DNA from: Flavipsychrobacter sp964461535
GTDB taxonomy: Bacteria > Bacteroidota > Bacteroidia > Chitinophagales > Chitinophagaceae
Direction of reading: 5' to 3'
Length of the DNA: 64,000 bases
NCBI GenBank assembly: GCA_964461535.1
Contig: CAYWUY010000003.1
Location: forward strand, 38,081 to 102,080
A program made the position numbers and the translations under genes. Under the pieces are notes generated by a model that had not been told where the DNA came from, ran no database searches, and was given only the letters and a program-made list of their open reading frames with translations. Below, in pieces: positions 1 to 8,876 of this stretch; positions within the stretch are counted from its first letter, which is position 1; each line of letters starts with the position of its first letter.

Positions 1-3000
1 AAAGGTACCCTAGCAAAAAAACAGTTTAATGGCAGCCTATTAGTAGACGACCCTAATCTGGCTATGGAATTTGATGGCGGGCTAGACTATAGGCAGAAAG
101 ATGTACAAATAAATGCAACAGCACATCTATTGTATAGTAATTTAAAAAAACTGAATATTACTAGTGATGAAGTTACCACCGCAGCTGACTTTGATTTAAA
201 CTGTATGGGTAGCAATATTGATAACTTTAGTGGCTATGCCCGTTTATATAACATTGACCTTAGACGCAACTCTAGAAAAGTAGCTGTAGATTCTATTAAC
301 TTAAACTCCGCTATAATTAGTAATGACATTAAAGAACTAACTATAAAAAGTAATATTCTTACAGCAACAATTACAGGCGACTACTACTTAACTGGCTTAG
401 CTGGCTCTGTTCAATATTATTTATCAAAGTATATCCCCAATTTTATTAAGGCACCCAATGTTATTCCAGCCTACCAAAATTTAGATTTTAGTATTACAAC
501 TCGCCAAATAGATAGTATGCTTGCTATAGTATCGCCAAGCATAAAAGGTTTCAATAACTCTATAATTAACGGTAGCCTTAATACGGAGTCACAAAGACTT
601 GTCATTGATGCATCTATACCGTTTGGGGCAATAGACAATGTAAAATTTAATAACACTGCAATTGAAGGTATTGGAAATTTAGAGAGTTTAGCTTTAAATA
701 CTACTATAGATAATGTAACCATTGGTGATAATTTTATAAATGGTTCGCTAAGCTTAACTACAGCTGTTTCAAGAGATTCTATCAACTTTACAGTTGCTAC
801 TACTACACCCGATACATCTACATCAATTACACTCAATGGAGATATTTTAGCTCATAAAGACTCTTTACTGGTAAGTATAAGACCATCAGAGTTTTTCTTA
901 AGCAAAGCGCATTGGCAAATTGCTGGTGGCAGTAAGATAGTATATGCCGAAAACTATCTAACTGTAAATGATATATTGCTCACTTCAGGGTTACAAAAAA
1001 TCTCTATAAATACACGTAACCAATATACCGACAATCCTATAACTATAAATACCGAAAACTTAGATATAGGGCAGCTTGGTGCATGGGCGGGTTTATCGCT
1101 CTACCAGCCTGAGGGGCGCTTGAATGGGAATATTACTATACAGAAAATATTTAAAGACTTATATGTAGAAACCAACCTTAACGCTTCTAACGTTAAACTC
1201 TCCAATGAATTGGTAGGGAACATTAACGTTATTGGTAACTACGACAAGACAAAAAAACGAATTAGCTTAGATCCACTATCGGGCATATACAGAGATAACT
1301 CTTCAATAAACACATCAGGATACGTATCTTTTGACAGCACATCTTCACAAATTATACATGGAGATGTAGTGTTTAACAAAGCTAGAGTATCATGGGCTTC
1401 TCCGTTTCTTACAGGATTGTTCAGCCAACTTGGTGGTACTGTTGATGGTAACATGACCTTCAGAGGAACGTCTGATAATCCAGTTATATCGGGTAACTTA
1501 ACTGCCAATAACGTTACAACTAAAGTTGATTATACCGGCTGTACGTATACCGTTCCTGAAGCTAAGATAACTGTAGATAATAACAGGATAAACATACTTA
1601 AAACTGAAATTGTAGATAACTACAAAAATATTGGATACCTATCGGGCTACTTTGCTCACAGGCACTTTTTAGATTTCAATATGAATCTACTATTGTCTAG
1701 CCCTAAAATGGAAGTAGTAAAACTAAATGCTAATGAGAATGAACTGTTTTATGGAAATGTAATTGCTAGTATTGATTCATTTACTGTAAAAGGACCATTC
1801 AATAATATTAGCTTACACATACACAACGCTGCTCCTGCGGCAAAATCAAAGCTATTTATTCCGGTAAGCACTACAGGAGACATTAGTACCTATAGTTATG
1901 TTAGCTTTAAAACCTATGGCGATGACCAAAGACCGGTAGTAAGGAGGAATAGTGATAAACTATCATTGAACATAGATGCCAATCTGAATGATTTAGCAGA
2001 GGTAACCATAGTGCTAGACCCAGTAGCCGGAGATGCCATAACAACTCATGGCGAAGGTAATATTCAATTGTCGGTACCTCCGCGCAATGATATGCGCATT
2101 ACAGGCATATATACTATTAATAGTGGTACTTACGACTTCACATTCAAGCAGTTATTTTTCAGACAGTTTAAATTAAACCAAGGTAGTACTATTAACTTCA
2201 TTGGACCGTTTTTTGAAACAGTATTGGATGTAAATGCTACCTACTCTGCTAAAGTAAGACTGGCAGACCTGCTTAATGATGCAGAGAAAGGACCAGACTA
2301 CCAGACCTATATGTCTGCCGCTGAGTTAACTGACGCTAAATCGCCACAAACAATGAATGTGCTATTGCACATGAAAGGGAACTTGAAAAGTCCTCTTTTA
2401 GGCTTTGACCTGGAACTGCCTGACAAGCGTTCCGTAAACACATACGCTTACACCAAATTCAACAGAATAAACCAAGATGATCGCCAAAAATTTGATCAGG
2501 TAGCATCTATACTATTAATTAATTCTCTAATTCCATCAGACGGCATAGGTAGCAATAGTGTCATTACAGGTTCTATTAATAATTTCAGCCAAATATTATC
2601 TAACACGGCTTCAACGGGGCTTACCAATCTAGTATCCAAACTAGTGGGCGATAAACAACTGAATGTAGACGTAAAGTATAATAGCTACAACCTTAATACA
2701 CAAAGTAGCCAAGCAGCTTCGGCTATCAATAGAAACGTAGTTAAAGTAGGTGTTAGCCATCCTTTTTTAGATGACAGGCTAGTAGTAGAGGTAGGTAGTA
2801 CTTCAGACTGGGGAAGACCAAGCAGCACCAGCACGACAAATAACTTTAATATAACCGGAGACTTCAGAGTGCAATATATATTGAACCAAGCTAGTGGCCT
2901 CCGCTTAAATGCTTTTAGAACAAGTGATTATGATGTTACCCTAGATAAAAATATTACAAGAAGTGGTTTAGGTATTACTTGGAGAAAATCATTTGATAAG

Positions 3001-3090
3001 TTTAGTGACTTATTTATTAAACCTACCCAATTGGCTCAAGATTCATCTAAAACCAAGGATAGCACCTATAATCAAAAGGGAACCAACTAG
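1..3090 (+). CDS. tamB: TamB-like translocation/assembly module protein (DUF490), 5' end outside window
   Basis: The reading frame is open from base 1, so the start lies upstream and only about 1029 C-terminal residues are visible. They are dominated by long beta-strand repeats. The last third carries the TamB/DUF490 pattern (LDPVAGDAITTHGEG, then VPPRNDMRITGIYTI, then a conserved Phe-rich strand and an IGPFF motif), roughly from base 1960 to 3010. TamB-family proteins are inner-membrane anchored, span the periplasm and take part in outer-membrane protein or lipid transport. The Bacteroidota forms are long, as here. The stop codon shares the tetramer CTAG with the stop of the convergent gene. 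The family call is confident; the transported substrate cannot be inferred. Confidence 0.9.
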   Translation, partial: KGTLAKKQFNGSLLVDDPNLAMEFDGGLDYRQKDVQINATAHLLYSNLKKLNITSDEVTTAADFDLNCMGSNIDNFSGYARLYNIDLRRNSRKVAVDSINLNSAIISNDIKELTIKSNILTATITGDYYLTGLAGSVQYYLSKYIPNFIKAPNVIPAYQNLDFSITTRQIDSMLAIVSPSIKGFNNSIINGSLNTESQRLVIDASIPFGAIDNVKFNNTAIEGIGNLESLALNTTIDNVTIGDNFINGSLSLTTAVSRDSINFTVATTTPDTSTSITLNGDILAHKDSLLVSIRPSEFFLSKAHWQIAGGSKIVYAENYLTVNDILLTSGLQKISINTRNQYTDNPITINTENLDIGQLGAWAGLSLYQPEGRLNGNITIQKIFKDLYVETNLNASNVKLSNELVGNINVIGNYDKTKKRISLDPLSGIYRDNSSINTSGYVSFDSTSSQIIHGDVVFNKARVSWASPFLTGLFSQLGGTVDGNMTFRGTSDNPVISGNLTANNVTTKVDYTGCTYTVPEAKITVDNNRINILKTEIVDNYKNIGYLSGYFAHRHFLDFNMNLLLSSPKMEVVKLNANENELFYGNVIASIDSFTVKGPFNNISLHIHNAAPAAKSKLFIPVSTTGDISTYSYVSFKTYGDDQRPVVRRNSDKLSLNIDANLNDLAEVTIVLDPVAGDAITTHGEGNIQLSVPPRNDMRITGIYTINSGTYDFTFKQLFFRQFKLNQGSTINFIGPFFETVLDVNATYSAKVRLADLLNDAEKGPDYQTYMSAAELTDAKSPQTMNVLLHMKGNLKSPLLGFDLELPDKRSVNTYAYTKFNRINQDDRQKFDQVASILLINSLIPSDGIGSNSVITGSINNFSQILSNTASTGLTNLVSKLVGDKQLNVDVKYNSYNLNTQSSQAASAINRNVVKVGVSHPFLDDRLVVEVGSTSDWGRPSSTSTTNNFNITGDFRVQYILNQASGLRLNAFRTSDYDVTLDKNITRSGLGITWRKSFDKFSDLFIKPTQLAQDSSKTKDSTYNQKGTN

Positions 3091-4004
3091 GGATACTGTA
3101 TTTGCATATCTACTTCCATACGCTCCCTACCCTTTGCAATTACTCTCCAATCACCTCTATAATATATCTTGTTAGGACATATCTTTCCTTCTTTGTTCAC
3201 AGTAGTTGTTACATTCATGATAGCATCAAAATCGTAAACTAATGTCTTGTAAGAGAGTGAGTAGTTACGTGCAACTATATGGTAATCATTCTTTGTAAAC
3301 CAAGTCTTCAGTTCATTATATACCACGCTTCCTTTATATTGATCCTTAGGAATGACTTCAAATACAAAGCAGGGAATAGTATTGAAAGTATCTACTGTAA
3401 TTCTAAAATTGTATTTATGCTTTTCGCTTTCATCAAATATACTGGCTTTATCTCCCATAAATGGTATTCCCGGAATTTTAGCACCAGGATTAAATATTAA
3501 TTGCTTAAGTCTGTACTTATTTTTTTCTAATGTGCTTTTGCCTACTATATCCATAGAACCAGCAACAATATCTGTTTGGTTACAAATAGGCTTTGGAGCA
3601 TAAAACAAGTTGAAAAACAAAGCAGCAGTATAATATTGCGGAGCACCGTTTTGATTAAAAAACTTACCTGTAGTAGCTTGTTCTACTACTTTTGTAGTTC
3701 TACATTTAGATTTATAAGTCTGTATAGCTTTACAGTAATGCGTAGCAGTTTTACGATTCTTATCGTCAAAAACAGAAAAATGAGCAGTTGAGTAATTATT
3801 ACATAACTGCATTGTTCTAAATGACTTAAAGAATGTTGTGTCAGTTTGTACTCTCCTTATGAATGCGTCCACATCAAATGAACTTTTTATTACAAAAGAA
3901 TCAAGTTGAATGGTAGTATTGAAAATGCTTACAGTATCATACCGTTGTGCATAAGTAGAAAACGCTGCACTGCATAGTAAGATACTTAAACATAAACGAT
4001 ACAT
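3087..4004 (-). CDS. Secreted protein of unknown function, 305 aa
   Basis: The N-terminus is a clear signal peptide (MYRLCLSILLCSAAFSTYAQ, cleavage after AQ), so the protein is exported to the periplasm or outer membrane. The mature part has no motif I recognise. It is a mixed, mostly beta-looking sequence with several scattered cysteines. The ATG start at 4004 is well placed before the signal peptide. It is convergent with the TamB-like gene and overlaps it by 3 bases at the stops. The upstream PAS gene ends 36 bases away on the same strand, so the two may be cotranscribed. Proteins of this sort are common as uncharacterised lineage-specific genes in Bacteroidota; no function is assigned. 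Confidence 0.75.
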   Translation of the reverse strand: MYRLCLSILLCSAAFSTYAQRYDTVSIFNTTIQLDSFVIKSSFDVDAFIRRVQTDTTFFKSFRTMQLCNNYSTAHFSVFDDKNRKTATHYCKAIQTYKSKCRTTKVVEQATTGKFFNQNGAPQYYTAALFFNLFYAPKPICNQTDIVAGSMDIVGKSTLEKNKYRLKQLIFNPGAKIPGIPFMGDKASIFDESEKHKYNFRITVDTFNTIPCFVFEVIPKDQYKGSVVYNELKTWFTKNDYHIVARNYSLSYKTLVYDFDAIMNVTTTVNKEGKICPNKIYYRGDWRVIAKGRERMEVDMQIQYP

Positions 4005-4040
4005 GCTGACAAAAATAATAGTAATTATATAGTTTAGTTG

Positions 4041-5075
4041 TCACCGAGAATGACCGGAAGTGTTAATCTTATTAATATATCTTACTACTTCTTTTACTAC
4101 ATCATCTAGCCTATACGAAACATCTGCTATACCTTTAACTATCTCTGCATTCTCAGGATCAGTTACATTTTCAAAATTAAATAGCTGCACAAGACCTATT
4201 AACGTTGATAACGGACCTCTTACTTTATGCGACTGAATATTTGCAATCTCAAGTAAAAGCTTAGTTTGTTCATCAATTTTTATAAGCGAATTTCTCTGTT
4301 CAGTAATATCTGTAGCATGACAACTAATCCCATTTACCTGACCATCAGTATCATGAGTGGGCATAAAACTAATAGTAGTAAACCTAATAGCACCATCAAT
4401 ATTCATATCCTCTACAGCTGTTACTACCTGACCGCTAAGAGCTTTTTGATAGCACGCTGTAAATTTATTCAGGTAGCTTTGGTTCAACTGTGCACCTATA
4501 ACATTATCACCTTTAGCTAATTGATAGCCGGTGAATACTTTTATCCATTTTGTAAAAGATGCATTGAACAACTTTAACTTACAATCAATATCTACAAACC
4601 ATATAGGTTGATCTACAATATTTATCAGGGTACTTACGGTCTCCTCATCTATAAATAAATCTTTAGCCTCTTTATGTAAGGTTATATCAGAGAACTCTAC
4701 TATAAATCCACCTTCGTTTATATGTATTTTTATTAGAAACCATAACTTTAATACAGGAAAGAATACTTCTTTAGTTATAACAGAATGTACTGCTTGTTGC
4801 AACGAATGTATTTTGGTGACATCGGGAAAGGAACCATTAGAAAGCTGAACAAGATGATCAATATTACATAGCTCTTCTCCAAAAGTTTTGCAAAAAGCCG
4901 CATTTTTATAAGAAATACTTCCTAAGCTGTTAATCTGTATTATTCCATGGTCTATAGAATTTAGTAATGCCTCAAAAGGCAGTATATGTAATTGACTACT
5001 ATTCACTTGCTGTATTTGACACTCTAATAATGCTAATATAATAATATTTATCGACTCATAGTCATACAATAACAC
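4041..5075 (-). CDS. PAS-domain sensory protein with HisKA-like H-box but no ATPase domain
   Basis: The 344 residues read as two PAS-like regions (about 30-135 and 145-260, the latter ending in the usual DITEQ linker) followed by a HisKA-like dimerisation helix with His283 in the motif SHKVRGPLSTLIGL. The protein stops about 60 residues later, so the HATPase domain of a histidine kinase is missing. Only 36 bases separate it from the next gene, so there is no hidden remnant. The H-box has Lys after His where kinases normally have Glu or Asp. No membrane segment or signal peptide is seen; it is probably cytoplasmic. The frame opens with GTG at 5075, three codons after a stop, and the start is uncertain because no ATG lies before the first PAS region. 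It may be a partner or decoy for other kinases (inference). Confidence 0.75.
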   Translation of the reverse strand: MLLYDYESINIIILALLECQIQQVNSSQLHILPFEALLNSIDHGIIQINSLGSISYKNAAFCKTFGEELCNIDHLVQLSNGSFPDVTKIHSLQQAVHSVITKEVFFPVLKLWFLIKIHINEGGFIVEFSDITLHKEAKDLFIDEETVSTLINIVDQPIWFVDIDCKLKLFNASFTKWIKVFTGYQLAKGDNVIGAQLNQSYLNKFTACYQKALSGQVVTAVEDMNIDGAIRFTTISFMPTHDTDGQVNGISCHATDITEQRNSLIKIDEQTKLLLEIANIQSHKVRGPLSTLIGLVQLFNFENVTDPENAEIVKGIADVSYRLDDVVKEVVRYINKINTSGHSR

Positions 5076-5127
5076 ATTACACTAGCCTATTAAATAAAAT
5101 CAATTTATATTCACAATAAAAACAAAA

Positions 5128-5364
5128 ATGGCTTGGATAGAAAACGACAACAAACTTTATAGAAAGTTTACATTCACAGATTTTAATGAGGCATTTGGTT
5201 TCATGAGCAGAGTAGCCATGTTATGCGAAAAATTCGATCATCACCCTACTTGGACTAATACATGGAACACTGTAGAAATATGGCTTACTACTCACGACGC
5301 CGGAAATACGATAACCAATACAGATAAAAAACTTGCAGTAGCAATAGAACAACTTGTAAAATAA
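5128..5364 (+). CDS. phhB: 4a-hydroxytetrahydrobiopterin (pterin-4a-carbinolamine) dehydratase
   Basis: This 78-residue protein carries the family signature KFDHHPTW, with the paired histidines that sit in the active site, and the closing pattern seen in the family (LTTHDAGN, TDKKLAVAIE). The enzyme dehydrates the 4a-carbinolamine formed by aromatic amino-acid hydroxylases and so regenerates the pterin cofactor. It may also act in molybdopterin-related pathways. It is slightly shorter than the usual 90-110 residues because the N-terminal lead is short. It stands alone, divergent from the PAS gene, and ends at a strong bidirectional terminator. No phenylalanine hydroxylase gene is in the window. 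Confidence 0.88.
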   Translation: MAWIENDNKLYRKFTFTDFNEAFGFMSRVAMLCEKFDHHPTWTNTWNTVEIWLTTHDAGNTITNTDKKLAVAIEQLVK

Positions 5365-5365
5365 A

Positions 5366-5389
5366 AATTGCCGGCTAAGACCGGCAATT
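5366..5389. terminator. Bidirectional intrinsic terminator
   Basis: A perfect 9-bp stem (AATTGCCGG / CCGGCAATT) with a 6-base loop is flanked by A and T runs on both sides. It lies between the convergent phhB gene and the 186-residue outer-membrane-like gene and can serve both. Confidence 0.8.
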
Positions 5390-5415
5390 TATTTATATAA
5401 TTAGTTAGTTAACTA

Positions 5416-5976
5416 CTAGTTTTCTACGTATAATTTTCTTTTTGTACGGAAGCGATAAGAGAATCCTGTATTGAATAGTCCCTTATAACCTAAACCAACT
5501 TCTGCATAATAAGCAAATTTTCTACCTATGCGGATACCAAAAGGAGTTAATTGACCAGTAAACTGAGCACCTGTATTATCACTATTAGTACTGAATGGTT
5601 CTTTGTTTACATGAAAGTCTTCGAAAACAGTTAAACCTATAGATGCACCACCGTATAATCTTACACGAATTCTATCATCTTTAGTATCTAAATATGAATA
5701 AGTAAACTCAGGAGTAAAGCTTAAAAAACTACCCCAGTTACTTATGTTTTCATATCCTATACCCATACCTATGGTTACACGATTAGATACATAATACTTA
5801 TAGTTAAACAAACCTATACCAGATGAAACATTGTATGGTGGCTCGTTAACTAAACCATAGATACTGTAGTATCCATAAGACAAAGAAATTTCGCTTTTCC
5901 CTTTTTGCGCATGTGCATTTACAGAAAATAACGAAACAATTGCCAAACAAAATATGTATAGCTTTCTTTGCATCAT
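5416..5976 (-). CDS. Predicted outer-membrane beta-barrel-like protein, 186 aa
   Basis: A signal peptide (about residues 1-24, ending AHAQ) precedes a sequence of alternating aromatic and small residues with Tyr/Gly-rich strands (GYGYYSIYG-like, GMGIGYENIS, YAEVGLGYKG). This is the pattern of the small porin-family or OmpW-like barrels of Bacteroidota. It does not end in the classical terminal Phe. No specific ligand or function can be read from it. Two methionines start the frame (5976 and 5973). The upstream region holds a long AT-rich hairpin. It is monocistronic as far as can be seen, ending at the shared terminator. Confidence 0.65.
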   Translation of the reverse strand: MMQRKLYIFCLAIVSLFSVNAHAQKGKSEISLSYGYYSIYGLVNEPPYNVSSGIGLFNYKYYVSNRVTIGMGIGYENISNWGSFLSFTPEFTYSYLDTKDDRIRVRLYGGASIGLTVFEDFHVNKEPFSTNSDNTGAQFTGQLTPFGIRIGRKFAYYAEVGLGYKGLFNTGFSYRFRTKRKLYVEN

Positions 5977-6024
5977 AAGTTGTGTATTTTTTAGCTTTTT
6001 AGGTTATTAAGGGTTAAAGATATA

Positions 6025-6052
6025 GTAAAGTTTTAGTACTCCAAAACTTTAC
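6025..6052. other. AT-rich inverted repeat between two minus-strand genes
   Basis: GTAAAGTTTT and AAAACTTTAC form a perfect 10-bp stem with an 8-base loop, 40 bases after the stop of the MmcQ/YjbR gene and 49 bases before the start of the barrel gene. It may be a weak terminator of the former or an operator of the latter. The U-tract on the minus strand is poor, so I cannot decide. Confidence 0.45.
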
Positions 6053-6091
6053 AGCCAATATTATTAGATATTATAGCAGCTACTACAAACA

Positions 6092-6427
6092 CTATTTTTT
6101 AGCTTTTTTCCTTTTTGCTACCAATTCGTAGGAATGGTCTATTTGCTGTTTTAGCATTTTCGCCGACAGGCAATTATTTAAGCGAATAGTATTCCAATGC
6201 TTTTTATTCATATGATATCCTCCGGTAACACAGTCGTATTTATCTCTTAATTCAATGGCTAAATCCGGATCGCATTTCACATTAATGGTCACTTCTTCTG
6301 CATCTAATGGCATTAGCAGAAACATTTTACCGTGTACTTTAAATACTAAGGTTACATCGTCAAAAGGTAAACACTCCTCTACCCCCTCTTTTTCTAAACA
6401 GTAACTTCTAATAAATTCTATATCCAT
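6092..6427 (-). CDS. MmcQ/YjbR family protein
   Basis: The 111 residues match the MmcQ/YjbR (CyaY-like fold) family. It opens with the helix MDIEFIRSYCLEKEGVEECL, continues with PFDDVTLVFKVHGKMF, has the middle VTINVKCDPDLAIELRD, and then the hallmark GYHMNKKHWNTI. Members are small cytoplasmic proteins with a double-wing DNA-binding-like fold; their physiological role is not settled. The C-terminus is Lys-rich (AKRKKAKK), in keeping with a basic surface. The start at 6427 is the only ATG fitting the family N-terminus. It is transcribed away from the divergent glycosyltransferase gene. Confidence 0.85.
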   Translation of the reverse strand: MDIEFIRSYCLEKEGVEECLPFDDVTLVFKVHGKMFLLMPLDAEEVTINVKCDPDLAIELRDKYDCVTGGYHMNKKHWNTIRLNNCLSAKMLKQQIDHSYELVAKRKKAKK

Positions 6428-6579
6428 TAGAGAAAATATTTTTTTGCAAAATGCATATTAATAAATATTTAAAGGTTACACAAAATTGAATATTCTTCAA
6501 ATTCGGCACTGATTTTGTTATCTACTTAGCAATCTACTATTTCTTTCTTTTTTAACTAAGCCAAAACTAACTACACTCT

Positions 6580-7374
6580 ATGATACAGCTATCAGCCGTT
6601 ATAATAACTTATAACGAATCAGAAAATATTGAAGCCTGTATAAATGCGCTACATGCAGTGGCAGACGAAATAATTGTCATTGACAGCTATTCTACTGATA
6701 ACACCAGAGAACTAGCTGAGAAAATGGGTGCTAAAGTATACCTAAACCATTTTGAAGGTTTTGGAACACAAAAAGCGTTTGCCATATCTAAGGCATCTTT
6801 TGATTGGATATTATCAGTGGATGCAGATGAAGTCTTATCACCAGAGTTGCAAGCATCCATTTTAAAAGAAAAAGCAAATCCGGAATATGACGGCTACTAT
6901 GTAAAAATACTTACTAATTACTGTGGCAAATGGATACGACATTGTGGATGGTACCCGCAAACTAAACTAAGATTACTGAACAGGAATAAGGGGTATATAA
7001 ATAGTAATAAGGTACATGAGGGATTTGAAATGTCCAATAAATCTGCCAAAACATGCACTTTAAATGGAGATTTGTTACACCATAGTTATAAAAACCTATC
7101 AGCACATACCAGAAAAATACAGCTATATACCGAGCTGGCAGCTAAAAACTCGGCAGAAAAAGGTAGAAATATATCTCTACTAAAACTATTCTTCGGGCCT
7201 AAATGGACGTTCTTCTACCATTATATAATCAGGCTTGGCATTCTTGACGGTTATTGGGGATATATTTTATGCAAAAATATATCTTATGAAAGCTTCATGA
7301 AGTATACTAAAATAAGGCATTATAGCAAGCTGAATAAAACCCATAACACCGGCACTCTTAATTATGAATTTTAG
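6580..7374 (+). CDS. Glycosyltransferase family 2 (WaaE/KdtX-like)
   Basis: The 264 residues start with the GT2 nucleotide-binding strand (LSAVIITYNESENIEACI) and contain the DSYSTDNT segment and the metal-binding DxD-type motif VDADEVLS. They end in a region with HEGF, HHSY and aromatic residues typical of the WaaE/KdtX subgroup, which adds glucose to lipopolysaccharide inner core. Expected to act at the cytoplasmic face of the inner membrane on an LPS or other surface glycan; the exact acceptor is unknown. Its last 11 bases overlap the downstream polysaccharide deacetylase gene, so the pair is translationally coupled and probably works on the same glycan. Confidence 0.85.
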   Translation: MIQLSAVIITYNESENIEACINALHAVADEIIVIDSYSTDNTRELAEKMGAKVYLNHFEGFGTQKAFAISKASFDWILSVDADEVLSPELQASILKEKANPEYDGYYVKILTNYCGKWIRHCGWYPQTKLRLLNRNKGYINSNKVHEGFEMSNKSAKTCTLNGDLLHHSYKNLSAHTRKIQLYTELAAKNSAEKGRNISLLKLFFGPKWTFFYHYIIRLGILDGYWGYILCKNISYESFMKYTKIRHYSKLNKTHNTGTLNYEF

Positions 7375-8119
7375 TTGGTTACTACCTAGCATAGAGGGTA
7401 TTCCTATATTGATGTACCATAAAATATGGCCCAATCAAAATGACGCGTTAACTATAGACCCCAATAAACTTAGAAACCATTGGTATGCATTAAAAGAGGC
7501 AGGTTATACTGCAATAGATATATATCGCTTCTTAGACATCATTAAAACAGGAAGGTACTCTCCCAAAAACAAATATATTCTCCTAACATTTGACGATGGC
7601 TATGTGAATAATGCTACTTATGCCATACCGCTTCTTAAAGAACTAGAATGGTGTGCAACTTTTTTTATAATAGGCGCAGTATTAGATAATACTTATAAAG
7701 AGGTTGATAGTGCTGAGGAAAATAATAAACTGGATGTGGCGGCATTACAAAATATAGATTCCAATATAATACAATTGGGCATGCATGGTTACAGGCATGA
7801 ACATTTTGGCAGGCTATCAAAAAATGAACTAAATGTAGCGCTGGAAAAAAGTAAAACAGCCTTTGAATCGTATGGTTTAGTGCATAATAACATAGTAGCT
7901 TATCCTTATGGTGATAGACCTAAAAATGCAAACCAACTCAATGAAATGTATTCCTGCCTAAAAAAACATAATATCCAAGCTGCCTTTAGAATAGGCAACA
8001 AACCATGTGTTATTCCATCCGAAAACATTTATGAGCTAAAGCGAATAGACATAACCGGATATGATGATAGTAAAACAATGTTAACCAAGATCAGAAAAGG
8101 TAAACTGAAACCATTCTAA
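7364..8119 (+). CDS. Polysaccharide deacetylase family protein (NodB-like, CE4)
   Basis: The NodB fold signatures are present: the catalytic and metal Asp pair in TFDDGY (Asp77-Asp78), and the H-x3-H metal motif in MHGYRHEH (His141, His145). The AYPYG segment follows. Family members remove N- or O-acetyl groups from surface polysaccharides or peptidoglycan. No signal peptide is visible, so a cytoplasmic or peripheral action on a lipid-linked intermediate is possible. The start overlaps the end of the upstream GT2 gene by 11 bases, which argues for coupled translation and a shared substrate. It converges with the MBL-fold gene, leaving 3 bases between the stops and no terminator. Confidence 0.87.
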   Translation: MNFSWLLPSIEGIPILMYHKIWPNQNDALTIDPNKLRNHWYALKEAGYTAIDIYRFLDIIKTGRYSPKNKYILLTFDDGYVNNATYAIPLLKELEWCATFFIIGAVLDNTYKEVDSAEENNKLDVAALQNIDSNIIQLGMHGYRHEHFGRLSKNELNVALEKSKTAFESYGLVHNNIVAYPYGDRPKNANQLNEMYSCLKKHNIQAAFRIGNKPCVIPSENIYELKRIDITGYDDSKTMLTKIRKGKLKPF

Positions 8120-8122
8120 TAC

Positions 8123-8869
8123 TTACAACTGGGCAAAAGGCGTTTTTACATCATGATAAAACAAAAAGTACCATTTCTCAGCCATTCCTCTTTCCGCATA
8201 TTGCTCCCTTAATTGCATGGCTTTTTTTCCATCATAATCATACTTGGCCACATACTTCACCTTTAATTGTTTCAGTTGAGGAGCTTCATCACCACCATAA
8301 AACACTTTATCCTCGCCGTCATCAATAAGATACACTATATGTTGCGGGCTATGTCCGCCAGAATGCATATAATGAATATAGCCGTCTATAACACCCTCTG
8401 TACCATCAAGCCATTTTACTAAATCAGTAGACAATATAGATTCAAAATCTTCTATAATATAAGAAGGGGCTCCTTTTTGAGCAGCAAATGCTGCTTCAGG
8501 GCTGTAGATATAGTAATCTGCTTTGGGGAAAGTTGGCTGAATATTACCGCTAGCATCAGTATATATTAAGCACCCGGCATGGTCTTTATGTAAGTGCGAT
8601 AAAAGCACTTTGGTAATATCATTAGGACCAAAGCCCAGCTTGAACAGATTATCGTGAATCATTAAATTGCCACTAGCATTCCTAAAACCTAAACCGGTAT
8701 CTAGTATAATCACATCTTTATCAGTTACCACCAAAAATGGCTGAACTTCAACATGTATAGAGCCTGTAGCACGATCAGTTAATTGTTGTGTGCGCTCATC
8801 AAACGGTATAAAAACTTTGTCATGCCCAACAGTAAACTCACCTTCCGAAAGAGGGAATATTTTAGCCAT
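8123..8869 (-). CDS. MBL-fold metallo-hydrolase
   Basis: The 248-residue protein has the metallo-beta-lactamase metal motif HLHKDHAG (residues 92-99), preceded by the strand DVIILDTGLG. Further family positions are HSGGHSPQH for the third metal ligand, YGGDEAP for the bridging Asp, and a C-terminal FYHD histidine. It has no signal peptide and is probably cytoplasmic. Substrates of this superfamily vary widely (lactones, thioesters, phosphodiesters) and none can be named here. It lies 7 bases after rodA, so it is likely the last gene of an mrdA-rodA operon, though a functional tie to cell elongation is only inferred. Confidence 0.85.
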   Translation of the reverse strand: MAKIFPLSEGEFTVGHDKVFIPFDERTQQLTDRATGSIHVEVQPFLVVTDKDVIILDTGLGFRNASGNLMIHDNLFKLGFGPNDITKVLLSHLHKDHAGCLIYTDASGNIQPTFPKADYYIYSPEAAFAAQKGAPSYIIEDFESILSTDLVKWLDGTEGVIDGYIHYMHSGGHSPQHIVYLIDDGEDKVFYGGDEAPQLKQLKVKYVAKYDYDGKKAMQLREQYAERGMAEKWYFLFYHDVKTPFAQL

Positions 8870-8876
8870 ATGCGTA

